Positions 1 to 6,631 of a stretch of 7,310 bases of DNA are shown one piece after another (the first letter of the stretch is position 1; each line of letters opens with the position of its first letter). The notes under the pieces were generated by a model. That model worked only from the letters and a program-made list of their open reading frames with translations. It did no database searches and had not been told where the DNA came from. Location: NCBI GenBank assembly GCA_947631215.1, contig CANRKN010000101.1, positions 1 to 7,310 of the forward strand. Direction: 5' to 3'. The translations under genes and the position numbers were made by a program. The stretch is from an uncultured Oscillospiraceae bacterium. Lineage in GTDB: Bacteria > Bacillota_A > Clostridia > Oscillospirales > Oscillospiraceae.

Positions 1-564
1 GACCGCTGGGCCCTGATGCGCTCGGTGACCCGTGAAAACGTCCAGGAGCACAGCCACATGGTGGCGGTGCTGGCCCATGCCCTGGCTGTGATACGCCGGG
101 ATGTGTTCGGCGTGGCCTGCGACCCCAACGCCGCCGCGGCCGCGGCCCTCTTCCACGACGCGGGGGAGATATTGACCGGGGACCTTCCCACCCCCATCAA
201 GTACCGCAACCCGGAGATCATGACCGCCTACCGGGAGGTGGAGGCCGAGGCAGCGGAAAAGCTCCTGGCCATGCTGCCGGAGGCCCTGCGCCCGGCTTAC
301 GCGCCCCTTCTGGCGGAGCCTGACCCGGAATTAAAGCCCCTGGTGAAGGCCGCCGACAAGCTCTCCGCCTACATCAAGTGCATCGAGGAGCGCCGGGCGG
401 GGAACGACGAATTTTTGCAGGCGGAGAAAAAGACCCTGGACGCCCTGCGGGGGTACGGCCTCGCCGAGGTGGACTATTTCCTTGAGCACTTCATCCCCGC
501 CTTCGAGCTCACGCTGGATGAGCTGGGGACCATGGACTACCGGGAACCGGAGCTGAATAAGTAA
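1..564 (+). CDS. yfbR: 5'-deoxynucleotidase, YfbR-like HD-domain protein (5' end outside window)
   Basis: This cytoplasmic metal-dependent phosphohydrolase is expected to dephosphorylate deoxynucleoside 5'-monophosphates in nucleotide salvage. The reading frame is open from base 1. The first in-frame ATG, at 16, is internal, because the codons before it (D-R-W-A-L) already match the conserved start of YfbR, including the Arg-Trp pair that in E. coli YfbR contacts phosphate and selects against ribose. About 15-20 N-terminal residues are therefore missing. Counting from the ATG at 16, the HD metal ligands are visible: H12 (in ENVQEHS), H47-D48 (in FHDAGE) and D114 (in KAADKLSAY). The stretch GDLPTPIKY after HD is a YfbR hallmark. 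The gene ends in a double TAA, and glycyl-tRNA synthetase follows 27 nt later on the same strand, so the two are probably co-transcribed. No frameshift or missing key residue is seen. Family assignment is secure; substrate preference is inferred from the family. Confidence 0.9.
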   Translation, partial: DRWALMRSVTRENVQEHSHMVAVLAHALAVIRRDVFGVACDPNAAAAAALFHDAGEILTGDLPTPIKYRNPEIMTAYREVEAEAAEKLLAMLPEALRPAYAPLLAEPDPELKPLVKAADKLSAYIKCIEERRAGNDEFLQAEKKTLDALRGYGLAEVDYFLEHFIPAFELTLDELGTMDYREPELNK

Positions 565-591
565 TAAACTGTCTCAAAGGAGATCAACGAT

Positions 592-2028
592 ATGCGTATG
601 CACGCCGAAGACAAGACCATGGACAAGATCGTGGCCCTGTGCAAGAACAGGGGCTTCATCTTCGCCGGCTCCGAGATATACGGGGGCCTGGCCAACTCCT
701 GGGACTACGGTCCCCTGGGTGTTCTGATGAAACAGAACGTGAAGAACGCCTGGTGGAAGAAGTTCGTCCAGGAGAGCCCCTATAATGTGGGCCTGGACGC
801 CGGCATCCTCATGAACCCACGGGTGTGGGAGGCCTCCGGCCACGTCACCAACTTCAACGACCCCCTCATCGACTGCAAGGCCTGCAAGCGCCGTCACCGC
901 GCCGATAAGCTCATCGAGGAGTGGGCCAAGGAGACCGGCACGGACATCAACGTGGAAGCCCTCACCAACGATGAGATGGTGGACTACATCCGGGAGAAGA
1001 AGATCCCCTGCCCCGGCTGCGGCGCCACGGATTTCTCCGATATCAAGAAGTTCAACCTGATGTTCAAGACCCACCAGGGCGTCACCCAGGAGTCCGGCAC
1101 GGACGTATATCTCCGTCCCGAGACCGCCCAGGGCATATTTGTCGACTACAAGAGCGTGCTGCGCACCACCCGGAAAAAGCTGCCCTTCGGCATCTGCCAG
1201 ATCGGCAAATCCTTCCGCAACGAGATCACCCCGGGCAACTTCACCTTCCGCATCCTGGAATTCGAGCAGATGGAACTGGAGTTCTTCTGCGAGCCGGGCA
1301 GCGACCTGGAGTGGTTCCAGTACTGGCGTGAGTTCTGCCACAAGTGGCTCCTGGAGCTGGGCATGAACGACGAGTATCTCCGTCTCCGGGACCACACCCC
1401 CGAGGAGCTGAGCTTCTACTCCAAGGCCACCACGGACTTTGAGTACCTCTTCCCCTTCGGCTGGGGCGAGCTCTGGGGCATCGCGGACCGCACCGACTAC
1501 GACCTCACCCAGCACCAGACCTTCTCCGGCGAGAAGATGGAGTACAAGGAAGAGGGCATGGCCGAGGGCTTCATCCCCTACGTCATCGAGCCTTCTCTGG
1601 GCGCCGACCGTGTCATGCTGGCCTTCCTCATCGACGCCTACGACGAGGAGCAGGTGGGCGTGGACAAGAAGGGCAACCCCGACGTGCGCACGGTGCTGCA
1701 CCTGCATCCGCAGCTGGCGCCCTACAAGTGCGCGGTGCTGCCCCTCTCCAAGAAGGACGTCCTCGCGGGCCCGGCCAAGGAGCTCTACCAGCAGCTCTCC
1801 AGGGAGTTCTCCTGCGACTACGACGAGACCGGCTCCATCGGCAAGCGCTACCGCCGCCAGGACGAGGTGGGCACCCCCTTCTGCGTGACCCTGGACTTCC
1901 AGACCGTGGGCGACGGGGAGATACCCGCCGACAACTGCGTCACCGTCCGGGAGCGGGACAGCATGGAGCAGGTCCGCATCCCCATGAGCGAGGTGGCGGA
2001 CTACATCGCCCAGCGCATCAAGTACTGA
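592..2028 (+). CDS. glyQS: Glycyl-tRNA synthetase, single-chain (alpha2) type
   Basis: This cytoplasmic class II aminoacyl-tRNA synthetase charges tRNA-Gly. The 478 residues fit the eukaryote/archaea-like single-chain GlyRS found in many Firmicutes, not the separate alpha and beta chains. Visible landmarks are the N-terminal [18 protein letters not shown] (27-44) and a zinc-ribbon-like pair, C95-x2-C98 and C140-x2-C143, in the insertion domain. Class II motif 2 lies around KSFRNE (206-211), running into [14 protein letters not shown]. Motif 3 is GADR (337-340). The anticodon-binding domain runs from about 375 to 460 and contains [20 protein letters not shown]. The start at 592 is preceded by AAAGGAG at 576-582 with a 9-nt gap. 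In-frame ATGs at 598 and 619 are alternatives, and family alignments usually begin near the latter ([12 protein letters not shown]), but neither has a comparable ribosome binding site. All catalytic motifs look intact. No T-box leader is present directly upstream; any such control would lie at the head of the operon outside the window. Confidence 0.97.
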   Translation: MRMHAEDKTMDKIVALCKNRGFIFAGSEIYGGLANSWDYGPLGVLMKQNVKNAWWKKFVQESPYNVGLDAGILMNPRVWEASGHVTNFNDPLIDCKACKRRHRADKLIEEWAKETGTDINVEALTNDEMVDYIREKKIPCPGCGATDFSDIKKFNLMFKTHQGVTQESGTDVYLRPETAQGIFVDYKSVLRTTRKKLPFGICQIGKSFRNEITPGNFTFRILEFEQMELEFFCEPGSDLEWFQYWREFCHKWLLELGMNDEYLRLRDHTPEELSFYSKATTDFEYLFPFGWGELWGIADRTDYDLTQHQTFSGEKMEYKEEGMAEGFIPYVIEPSLGADRVMLAFLIDAYDEEQVGVDKKGNPDVRTVLHLHPQLAPYKCAVLPLSKKDVLAGPAKELYQQLSREFSCDYDETGSIGKRYRRQDEVGTPFCVTLDFQTVGDGEIPADNCVTVRERDSMEQVRIPMSEVADYIAQRIKY

Positions 2029-2031
2029 GAC

Positions 2032-2400
2032 GTGAACGGGGAACAACGGCCCACGGAGGGGAGACCCACCGCGGGCCAGGCCTTCGTAAAGAGCATCCGC
2101 CCGGCGGGCTGCGCGCTGTTTCTTATCCTGGCCGTGCTGGTGACGGCCATCTGCCTCACTGCGGGCCGGGACCCCATCCCGGGGTATACGCCCCCGGAGC
2201 GGGCCAGCTATGAGCACGATCTCGGCCGGCTGGAGCAGGTACTGGAGGAACAGGTGTTCCCGAAGCTGCCCCAGTACGGCTTTGACGCCGAAGTCACCGG
2301 GGACACGGTCACCGTCACGGTGACCGGGAACCTGGCCGCCGCCCGGTCCGCCATTTTGCGCTACTTCCCGGAGGACCTGATCACCTTTGAAAGGGGCTGA
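2032..2400 (+). CDS. Small single-pass membrane protein of unknown function
   Basis: I do not recognise this 122-residue protein. Residues 1-23 are polar and end with K20 and R23. Residues 25-44 form one strongly hydrophobic segment, and the rest (45-122) is a soluble domain, predicted to face outside with the N-terminus inside. The soluble part has an acidic helix-like stretch (about 57-77) followed by a strand-helix-strand pattern (YGFDAEV, TVTVTVTG, then AARSAILRYFPEDLITFE). C41, at the end of the membrane segment, does not sit in a good lipobox, so a lipoprotein is unlikely. The GTG at 2032 is chosen because it lies 3 nt after the glycyl-tRNA synthetase stop and no ATG occurs in frame before the membrane segment. 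There is no clear ribosome binding site, so translation probably depends on reinitiation. The NadE-like gene follows 6 nt after the stop, which suggests linked expression. Reading frame and codon use match the flanking genes, supporting a real gene. Confidence 0.75.
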   Translation: MNGEQRPTEGRPTAGQAFVKSIRPAGCALFLILAVLVTAICLTAGRDPIPGYTPPERASYEHDLGRLEQVLEEQVFPKLPQYGFDAEVTGDTVTVTVTGNLAAARSAILRYFPEDLITFERG

Positions 2401-2406
2401 ACAACG

Positions 2407-3603
2407 GTGAAGATAAAGCTCGCCGCCGCCGCGCCGGAGATACTCCCCGGCCAGCCGGGCCGGAATATGGCCAACGTCCTGGCCGCCATCAGCCGCGCCA
2501 GGGACGACGGCTGCTCCATCCTGGTGCTGCCAGCGGACCTGCCGGAGGACATGAACCGGGGCGCCATCGAGCGCCAGGCCGGGAAGATGACGGTCTACCC
2601 CCTCATGGAGCCGTCCCTGCCAAGGGAGGAGCTTCTGCACCACCACGACCTGGACGTGATGTGCTGCTCCGCCTCCACCGCCGCCACCGCGGCCTCCCAT
2701 TATGAAAACGTGAACCTGGCGGGCCTGGCCAGCCACGAGAACATGTCTGTGGTGGTCATGGCCTGCCCCATGGGCGGCGACGGGGGCACCCTCTACACCG
2801 GCCAGTGCATCATCGCCCAGAACGGCACTATTTTGCAAAACGCCGACGGCTACGTGATGGCACGGGTGTCCATCCCCAGCCGGGAGAAGTCCGTCCCCGT
2901 AGAGGAGCTGGTCTCCGACCAGCCCCACACCCCCTGGACCCCTCTGCCGGAGCTGCTGCCCCGGGTGCTGAAGCTGCAGAGCGAGGGCCTGGCCCGGCGG
3001 ATGATGTCCGTGGGCGCCACCCAGCTCACCGTGAGCATAGGCCGCACCGCCTCCTCCCTGCTGGCCCTGGCGGCCTGCGTGCAGGCGGTGGATAAGCTGA
3101 AACTGTCCCGGAAGAACATCCACGTCACCGCCGACGGCAACCGGGCCAACGCCATCGCCGCGGCCTTGGGCGTCACCGTGGGCGGCCAGGGCGGCCTCAC
3201 CGTGGACGGCACGGACCTGACGGTCCGGGTGCTGGACGGTGTAGCGCCCGAGGGCTACGCCGTGAACGCCACGGTGCCCCGGAGCGTGGCGGGGCTCGTC
3301 ATGCGCCATTACGCCAACACCTGCGGGGATATGGCATTGTCGGTGCCCATCCGGTCCATCTGCCTGGACGACACCGCCCGGCCCTGGAAGCTCTACGACT
3401 TCCTGCTCCACTTCTCCCTGGTCTACGACCTGCCCAAGTGGAGCCAGGCCCGGCTTTTGGAGGACACCTTCGAGGAGGAGTACGACCTGGAGGCCATCCA
3501 GAAGGTGCTGGATGAGTTCTTCGACGTGTACCGCCGACCCGCGCCCTGTGACGGTCCCGCGGTGTTCTCCCTGGATGTGCATCCCCCCGTCACCAACATG
3601 TGA
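2407..3603 (+). CDS. Degenerate NadE-like protein (glutamine-dependent NAD+ synthetase homologue lacking catalytic residues)
   Basis: The 398 residues align in order with glutamine-dependent NAD+ synthetase, which is usually about 640 residues. Residues 3-46 match the nitrilase-fold N-terminus, but the catalytic Glu of the PEL motif is A43 (LVLPADLP). The part that should hold the glutaminase Lys and Cys is absent, and the sequence rejoins the family at about residue 83 (DVMCCSAS, then QCIIAQNGTILQ). Residues 186-240 match the start of the synthetase domain, but the ATP-binding SGGxDS loop reads IGRTAS (211-216). The GGD and DLSELA regions are missing. The C-terminal tail is retained: YAVNATVPRS (284-293) and RPWKLYDFLL (325-334). 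NAD+ synthesis therefore looks impossible, yet the frame is open and codon use is normal, so a conserved non-catalytic role is more likely than recent decay. The start is GTG at 2407, preceded by AAAGGGG at 2390-2396. The homology was recalled from family knowledge, not computed. Confidence 0.8.
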   Translation: MKIKLAAAAPEILPGQPGRNMANVLAAISRARDDGCSILVLPADLPEDMNRGAIERQAGKMTVYPLMEPSLPREELLHHHDLDVMCCSASTAATAASHYENVNLAGLASHENMSVVVMACPMGGDGGTLYTGQCIIAQNGTILQNADGYVMARVSIPSREKSVPVEELVSDQPHTPWTPLPELLPRVLKLQSEGLARRMMSVGATQLTVSIGRTASSLLALAACVQAVDKLKLSRKNIHVTADGNRANAIAAALGVTVGGQGGLTVDGTDLTVRVLDGVAPEGYAVNATVPRSVAGLVMRHYANTCGDMALSVPIRSICLDDTARPWKLYDFLLHFSLVYDLPKWSQARLLEDTFEEEYDLEAIQKVLDEFFDVYRRPAPCDGPAVFSLDVHPPVTNM

Positions 3604-3611
3604 ATACGCCT

Positions 3612-3650
3612 CTCCCGCCCGCCTGCCGGCGGACGGGAGTTTTCTTTTCT
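3612..3650 (+). terminator. Intrinsic terminator of the yfbR-glyQS-NadE-like unit
   Basis: A 12-position stem (3612-3623 with 3628-3639, one C-A mismatch, loop TGCC) is followed directly by TTTTCTTTTCT at 3640-3650. It begins 8 nt after the stop of the NadE-like gene and points to the end of the transcription unit there. Confidence 0.92.
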
Positions 3651-3652
3651 GT

Positions 3653-3685
3653 TTGACGATTTTCGCGGCACCACTGTGTTACGAT
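3653..3685 (+). promoter_or_regulatory. Candidate sigma-A promoter for the MFS gene
   Basis: This short A/T-richer patch lies between the terminator and the transporter gene. It contains TTGACG (3653-3658) and an extended -10-like TGTTACGAT (3677-3685). The spacing from TTGACG to TACGAT is 21 nt, which is too long for a standard pair, so the extended -10 may act alone, or the -10 may be the weaker TGTTAC at 18 nt. A promoter is expected here because a strong terminator precedes the gene; the exact elements are uncertain. Confidence 0.45.
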
Positions 3686-3691
3686 GGAGAA

Positions 3692-3700
3692 AAAAGGAGA
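3692..3700 (+). promoter_or_regulatory. Ribosome binding site that fixes the MFS start
   Basis: The purine run AAAAGGAGA ends 5 nt before the ATG at 3706. This favours ATG 3706 over the in-frame GTG at 3676, which has no ribosome binding site and falls inside the candidate -10 region. Confidence 0.8.
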
Positions 3701-3705
3701 ACCAT

Positions 3706-4950
3706 ATGCTCCAAAGCCGAAAATACAACCTATACGCCCTGGGGACCGTGCTGGTGTGCCTGGGCTGCATGTGCCTGGCCGCGGCGCTGGACAGCGCGTC
3801 GAGGCTGCTGGCCGCCCAGTTTGCCGCCCCGGCGGCGGGCTGGACACATGACATGCTCCGCCGGCCCGCGGCGGCCGCCGACTGGCTGACGGCGGCGGGG
3901 GCCCTGCTGGGGGCGCTGCTCCTGCATAAGGGCGGGCCCCGGGCGTCGCTGGCCGCCGGGGCGGCCCTGGGGGCCGTGGGGTGCATGGCTCTCGTCGCCT
4001 GCCGCAGCGGGGCCTACTGGCTCTACCTTCTGGGCGAGTACCTGCTGCCCGTGGGGGCGGTGTGCCTGCGCCTGGGCGGCATGGGCCTCATCATGACCTG
4101 GTTCGTCCGGCTCCGGGGCCGGGCCATGGGCGCGGCCGCCCTGGGCGGGTCAATATACCTGGCCCTGGGGGCCGGGGCCGTTGGCCAGTTCATCGCGACG
4201 CGCCTGAACGGCGTGTTTACGCCCCTCGCCGGGGGCGCGGCGGCGGCCTTGGGCCTGCTGGCCCTTGCCGGCTGCCTTCTCCGGGACGAGCCGGAGGACA
4301 TCGGCATGTACCCGGACGGGGCGGGCATGCCCCCCGCTGATGAGACGGAGGAGGAGCCCATGCCCCTGGGCAAGGCCCTCTCCCAGCCCCGGCTGTGGCT
4401 GGCGCTTGTATGTCTCGGCGCCCTCGCGGCGGCCGCCGCCGGGTGGACGGCCTTCCTGGCCCCCCGGCTCATGGCCCGGCACGGGGGCGGGGACGCCCTG
4501 GTGGTCCAGGCGGGGCCCTGGCTTGCCCTGGGAGCCATCCTGGCCCTGCCCGCCGGGTACCTGTTCGGGTGGCTGTGCGACGGCCTCGGCGCTATGAACG
4601 GTGTGAGACTGCTTGCCCTGGGAGAGATGGCCGCGGCGGCGCTTCTGTGGGCCTTTCCCAAGGAGCTGGGCGCCCGGGAGGGCATATGCATCGCCCTGTG
4701 CGAAGCGCTTTTGATCGGTGGCGGGCCGGTGGTCCTGCCCTGCGCCATGGCCCAGATCTATGGCCGGCGGCAGGTCTTCTCCGCCGGGCGGGTGCTGTTT
4801 CCCGGTCTCTACTTGGCCGCGGCCCTCATGGGCCCCGCAGGCGCCCTTCTTGGCGGCGGCGAGCGGGCGAGGCTCTACATCGTCCTTCTGGCCCTGGCCG
4901 CTGTGGGCTTTCTGGCATCGTTCTTCCTGCGGACAAAGAAAAATGGGTAG
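3706..4950 (+). CDS. Major facilitator superfamily transporter, substrate unknown
   Basis: This 414-residue inner-membrane protein has the 12-helix layout of MFS carriers. Hydrophobic segments lie near 10-28, 57-74, 79-98, 106-130, 141-164 and 170-192, then 229-251, 266-290, 299-317, 326-348, 362-383 and 387-408. The two halves are joined by an acidic cytoplasmic loop. That loop contains PEDIGMYPDG (196-205), a phrase typical of the MFS_1 and oxalate/formate-antiporter-like groups. WFVRLRGRAMGAA (132-144) is the usual loop between helices 4 and 5. GWLCDGLG (288-295) is the loop 8-9 version of the MFS signature, while the loop 2-3 copy is eroded to HKGGPRA. The protein is very Ala/Gly/Leu-rich and its coding DNA is among the most GC-rich in the window. 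It stands alone between a terminator and a convergent operon, so neighbours give no hint of substrate. Family assignment is firm; a solute such as an organic anion is only a guess. Confidence 0.88.
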   Translation: MLQSRKYNLYALGTVLVCLGCMCLAAALDSASRLLAAQFAAPAAGWTHDMLRRPAAAADWLTAAGALLGALLLHKGGPRASLAAGAALGAVGCMALVACRSGAYWLYLLGEYLLPVGAVCLRLGGMGLIMTWFVRLRGRAMGAAALGGSIYLALGAGAVGQFIATRLNGVFTPLAGGAAAALGLLALAGCLLRDEPEDIGMYPDGAGMPPADETEEEPMPLGKALSQPRLWLALVCLGALAAAAAGWTAFLAPRLMARHGGGDALVVQAGPWLALGAILALPAGYLFGWLCDGLGAMNGVRLLALGEMAAAALLWAFPKELGAREGICIALCEALLIGGGPVVLPCAMAQIYGRRQVFSAGRVLFPGLYLAAALMGPAGALLGGGERARLYIVLLALAAVGFLASFFLRTKKNG

Positions 4951-4976
4951 AAAAAGCCTCCCTCTGACGAGGGAGG
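4951..4976 (-). terminator. Minus-strand intrinsic terminator at the left end of the repeat
   Basis: Read on the minus strand, a perfect 8-bp stem (CCTCCCTC with GAGGGAGG, 4-nt loop) is followed by CTTTTT (4956-4951). It could stop read-through from sfsA before it enters the MFS gene antisense. On the + strand the same hairpin has no T-run behind it. Confidence 0.6.
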
Positions 4977-5064
4977 TGGCGTGGCCGCAAGGCCGCGACG
5001 GAGGGAGAGATTCTCTCCCCCAGTCTCGCTATCGCTCGACAGCCCCCTCGTCAGAAGGGGCCTT
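4953..5064. repeat. MITE-like palindromic repeat with imperfect terminal inverted repeats
   Basis: This 112-nt element starts 2 nt after the MFS stop codon. Its left end (4953-4973) and right end (5045-5064) are inverted copies differing by two substitutions and one indel; the core TCTGACGAGGG (4963-4973) is exactly complementary to 5045-5055. Local hairpins inside are 4957-4964/4969-4976 (8 bp, loop TGAC), 4981-4986/4991-4996 (GCAA tetraloop), 5003-5009/5013-5019, and 5042-5046/5057-5061. No ORF and no clear target-site duplication are seen. The look (GCCTCCCTC..., GACGGAGGGAGAGA) matches a dispersed repeat style I know from gut Oscillospiraceae genomes; copy number cannot be checked here. 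Confidence 0.7.
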
Positions 5065-5070
5065 ACTCTT
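5042..5070 (+). terminator. Possible weak plus-strand terminator at the right end of the repeat
   Basis: The stem GCCCC (5042-5046) with GGGGC (5057-5061) has a 10-nt loop and is followed by a T-rich but interrupted tail, CTTACTCTT. It would serve the MFS transcript about 100 nt after its stop. The stem is short and the tail imperfect. Confidence 0.35.
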
Positions 5071-5078
5071 TACGCTGG

Positions 5079-5184
5079 AAAAAGCTTGCTCACCCGACGG
5101 GCGGGGAGGCCCGGCAGTGTGCCGGATGCGGTTGGTGAGCGAAGCGAACTTTAGCAGCAGGCATACTGCCGGACTCAGCCGCCC
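5079..5184. repeat. Second structured palindromic element with two alternative stems; minus-strand terminator
   Basis: Stem A pairs 5084-5094 (GCTTGCTCACC) with 5134-5145 (GGTGAGCGAAGC) with one bulge, and encloses a perfect CCGGCA/TGCCGG hairpin (5111-5125). Read on the minus strand, stem A is followed by TTTTT (5083-5079), which makes it a plausible terminator about 60 nt downstream of sfsA. Stem B pairs CCGGCAGTGTGCC (5111-5123) with GGCATACTGCCGG (5160-5172, one mismatch) and extends outward through GGGCGG/CCGCCC (5099-5104 with 5179-5184). No coding potential is evident. It may be another dispersed repeat; that is unproven. Confidence 0.6.
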
Positions 5185-5204
5185 TTTGCCAACCTACATA
5201 AGAT

Positions 5205-5873
5205 TTATAGCCTTATCTCCACCGGCTGGTTTATAACCATGCTCTCCGGCGTCACCTTACAGTCATAGGCCAGGATATGCACCCCCGCGGCATGGGCCGC
5301 CCGGAGGGCGGCGGCGAAGGCGGGGTCCGTCTCCTCGTTGGGGGCGAAATACCGGACGTTCTCCATCTGGATCACGAACAGCACATAGGCCTCGCCCGGG
5401 AAGGCGGCCAGCTCCTTCAGATGCTTCGTCCCCCTCAAGGTTGGCGCGTCGGGGAACAGAACGATACCGTCCCGTTCCAACGTCACCCCCTTCACTTCCA
5501 ACAGCGCCAGTTCAGGGGTAAAAGCGGCGATATCGAACCGGCTGTCGCCCACGGTGTACTCGGGCCGTATCTCCGTCCCCTGGGGGAACAGATGCCCCGC
5601 CCGGAGCCATTCCAGGGCCGCGGCGTTGGGAGCCTGGCTGTCCATGTTGATGAGCCGCCCTCCCTTTTGCACCGCCACCAGGTCGTACCGGGTCTTCCGG
5701 ACGGGGTTCGTCCCCTCCGCCAGGTACACCGCGGCACCGGGCGTCAGCAGCTCCCGGCACCGGCCCGTGTTCTTTACATGGACCGTCTCCACAGCGCCGT
5801 CCAGCTCCACGTGGGCGATAAATCGATTGGGCCGGTCGATGAACCGGCCCTCTTTTATAATGTCGTACTTCAT
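5205..5873 (-). CDS. sfsA: SfsA family DNA/RNA nuclease (sugar fermentation stimulation protein A)
   Basis: The 222 residues carry the full set of SfsA signatures: [10 protein letters not shown] (9-18), [12 protein letters not shown] (32-43), SRFD (111-114), LLEVKGVTL (124-132) and [13 protein letters not shown] (140-152). D114, E126 and K128 form the PD-(D/E)XK-like catalytic set. The family has an N-terminal OB-like part followed by the nuclease domain. It was first named for stimulating maltose metabolism in E. coli and later assigned nuclease activity; its cellular role is still poorly defined. Length is close to the E. coli protein (234 residues) and no key residue is missing. The ATG overlaps the TGA of the upstream ABC ATPase gene by 4 nt (ATGA), so translation is probably coupled and the gene is read as the last member of the transporter operon. 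No strong ribosome binding site is visible (GAAAGCGGTG only). Confidence 0.95.
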   Translation of the reverse strand: MKYDIIKEGRFIDRPNRFIAHVELDGAVETVHVKNTGRCRELLTPGAAVYLAEGTNPVRKTRYDLVAVQKGGRLINMDSQAPNAAALEWLRAGHLFPQGTEIRPEYTVGDSRFDIAAFTPELALLEVKGVTLERDGIVLFPDAPTLRGTKHLKELAAFPGEAYVLFVIQMENVRYFAPNEETDPAFAAALRAAHAAGVHILAYDCKVTPESMVINQPVEIRL

Positions 5874-6631
5874 GCGCGCACCGCTTTCAGCAGCTTCTGG
5901 GTGTACTCGTGCTGCGGGTGGTCGTACACCTCGTCCACCGTGCCGGACTCAATGATGCGCCCCGCCTGCATGACCATGACCCTATCGCATATGGAGTAGA
6001 CCACGTTCAGGTCGTGGCTTATAAAGAGGTAGCTCAGGTCCAGCTCCCGCCGCAGGTCCCACAGCAGGTCCAGTATCTGGGCCTGGATGGTCACGTCCAG
6101 GGCCGACACCGGCTCGTCGGCGATGATGAACCGGGGCCGCTGGATCAGGGCCAGGGCGATGGACACCCGCTGGCGCTGGCCGCCGGACAGCTCCCGGGGC
6201 TTATTGTTTACATAATCTTTTTCCAGTCCCACCCGTTCCATCATGTCCAGCACCCGGCGCTTCCGCTCCGGGGCGTCGTACTTGCCGAAAATGCGAAGGG
6301 GCTCCTCCAGTATCCAGCCCACGGTCCGGGCCGGATTCAGGCTGGAGAAAGGGTCCTGAAACACCATCTGGGGCCGCTTTGTGAAGTGGCGGATGTCCCC
6401 GGTGATCTCGTGCTGGGGCAGCATGCCCAATATGGCTTTGGACAGCGTGGACTTCCCGCAGCCGGACTCGCCCACCAGGCCCACAATCTCGCCGTGATTT
6501 ACATAAAAACTAACATCATGGACCGCCTCATACCCGCTCCGGCGGCCGAACACGGTGGCGTCGGAGTAACGGACGGTGAGGTGCTCCACCTCCAGGACCC
6601 GCTGTTCAGTTGTGGCGGAGGCCTCATTCAT
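5870..6631 (-). CDS. Peptide/nickel-type ABC importer ATPase, OppF/DppF-like
   Basis: This 253-residue cytoplasmic ATPase subunit powers an Opp/Dpp/Nik-class importer. All ABC landmarks are present: Walker [10 protein letters not shown] (54-62), Q-loop Q92 in [11 protein letters not shown], signature LSGGQRQR (148-155), Walker B FIIADEP (168-174) and switch H206 in ISHD. The FQDP.SSLNP and [15 protein letters not shown] phrases are typical of the OppF/DppF/NikE subunit. The ATG at 6629-6631 is chosen because AGAGGAAG lies just upstream (6643-6636). The frame stays open further upstream, but that extension is the shadow of the preceding gene. The start overlaps the end of the OppD-like gene by 8 nt. 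The protein stops soon after [11 protein letters not shown] and lacks the extra C-terminal oligopeptide-transporter extension of long OppF proteins, so it resembles the short NikE/DppF form. Substrate (peptide, nickel or other) cannot be decided from the ATPase. Confidence 0.93.
   Translation of the reverse strand: MNEASATTEQRVLEVEHLTVRYSDATVFGRRSGYEAVHDVSFYVNHGEIVGLVGESGCGKSTLSKAILGMLPQHEITGDIRHFTKRPQMVFQDPFSSLNPARTVGWILEEPLRIFGKYDAPERKRRVLDMMERVGLEKDYVNNKPRELSGGQRQRVSIALALIQRPRFIIADEPVSALDVTIQAQILDLLWDLRRELDLSYLFISHDLNVVYSICDRVMVMQAGRIIESGTVDEVYDHPQHEYTQKLLKAVRA

Noticed and set aside
2032..2160. The small membrane protein as a lipoprotein.
   Set aside because: Cys41 is preceded by T-A-I, not a good lipobox, and Cys27 lies at the start of the hydrophobic segment, so a plain membrane anchor fits better.
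574..3582. A 1002-codon open frame on the minus strand opposite glyQS, the small membrane protein and the NadE-like gene.
   Set aside because: It is a shadow. The three plus-strand genes share one frame and strong G/C third positions, which removes stop codons from the opposite strand. The translation is low-complexity (Gly, His, Val, Leu-rich) with no domain, whereas the plus strand encodes a clear GlyRS.
4023..4748. A 241-codon minus-strand open frame opposite the MFS gene.
   Set aside because: Its composition is Pro/Arg/Ala/Ser-rich with no recognisable motif, as expected for the antisense of a GC-rich membrane-protein gene.
5067..5204. A possible tRNA, riboswitch or CRISPR unit in the convergent gap.
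   Set aside because: No cloverleaf, T-loop, known aptamer core or regularly spaced direct repeats are seen. The region is explained by inverted repeats, and it lies at the 3' ends of both flanking genes, a poor place for a leader riboswitch.
4718..5236. A plus-strand open frame running from the MFS gene through the intergenic repeats.
   Set aside because: It is out of frame with the MFS gene and then translates palindromic repeat DNA; no ribosome binding site or domain is seen.
5277..5999. Plus-strand open frames opposite sfsA and the ABC ATPases (also 5909-6664 and 6576-7118).
   Set aside because: They lie wholly opposite genes with complete family motifs and show no motif of their own.
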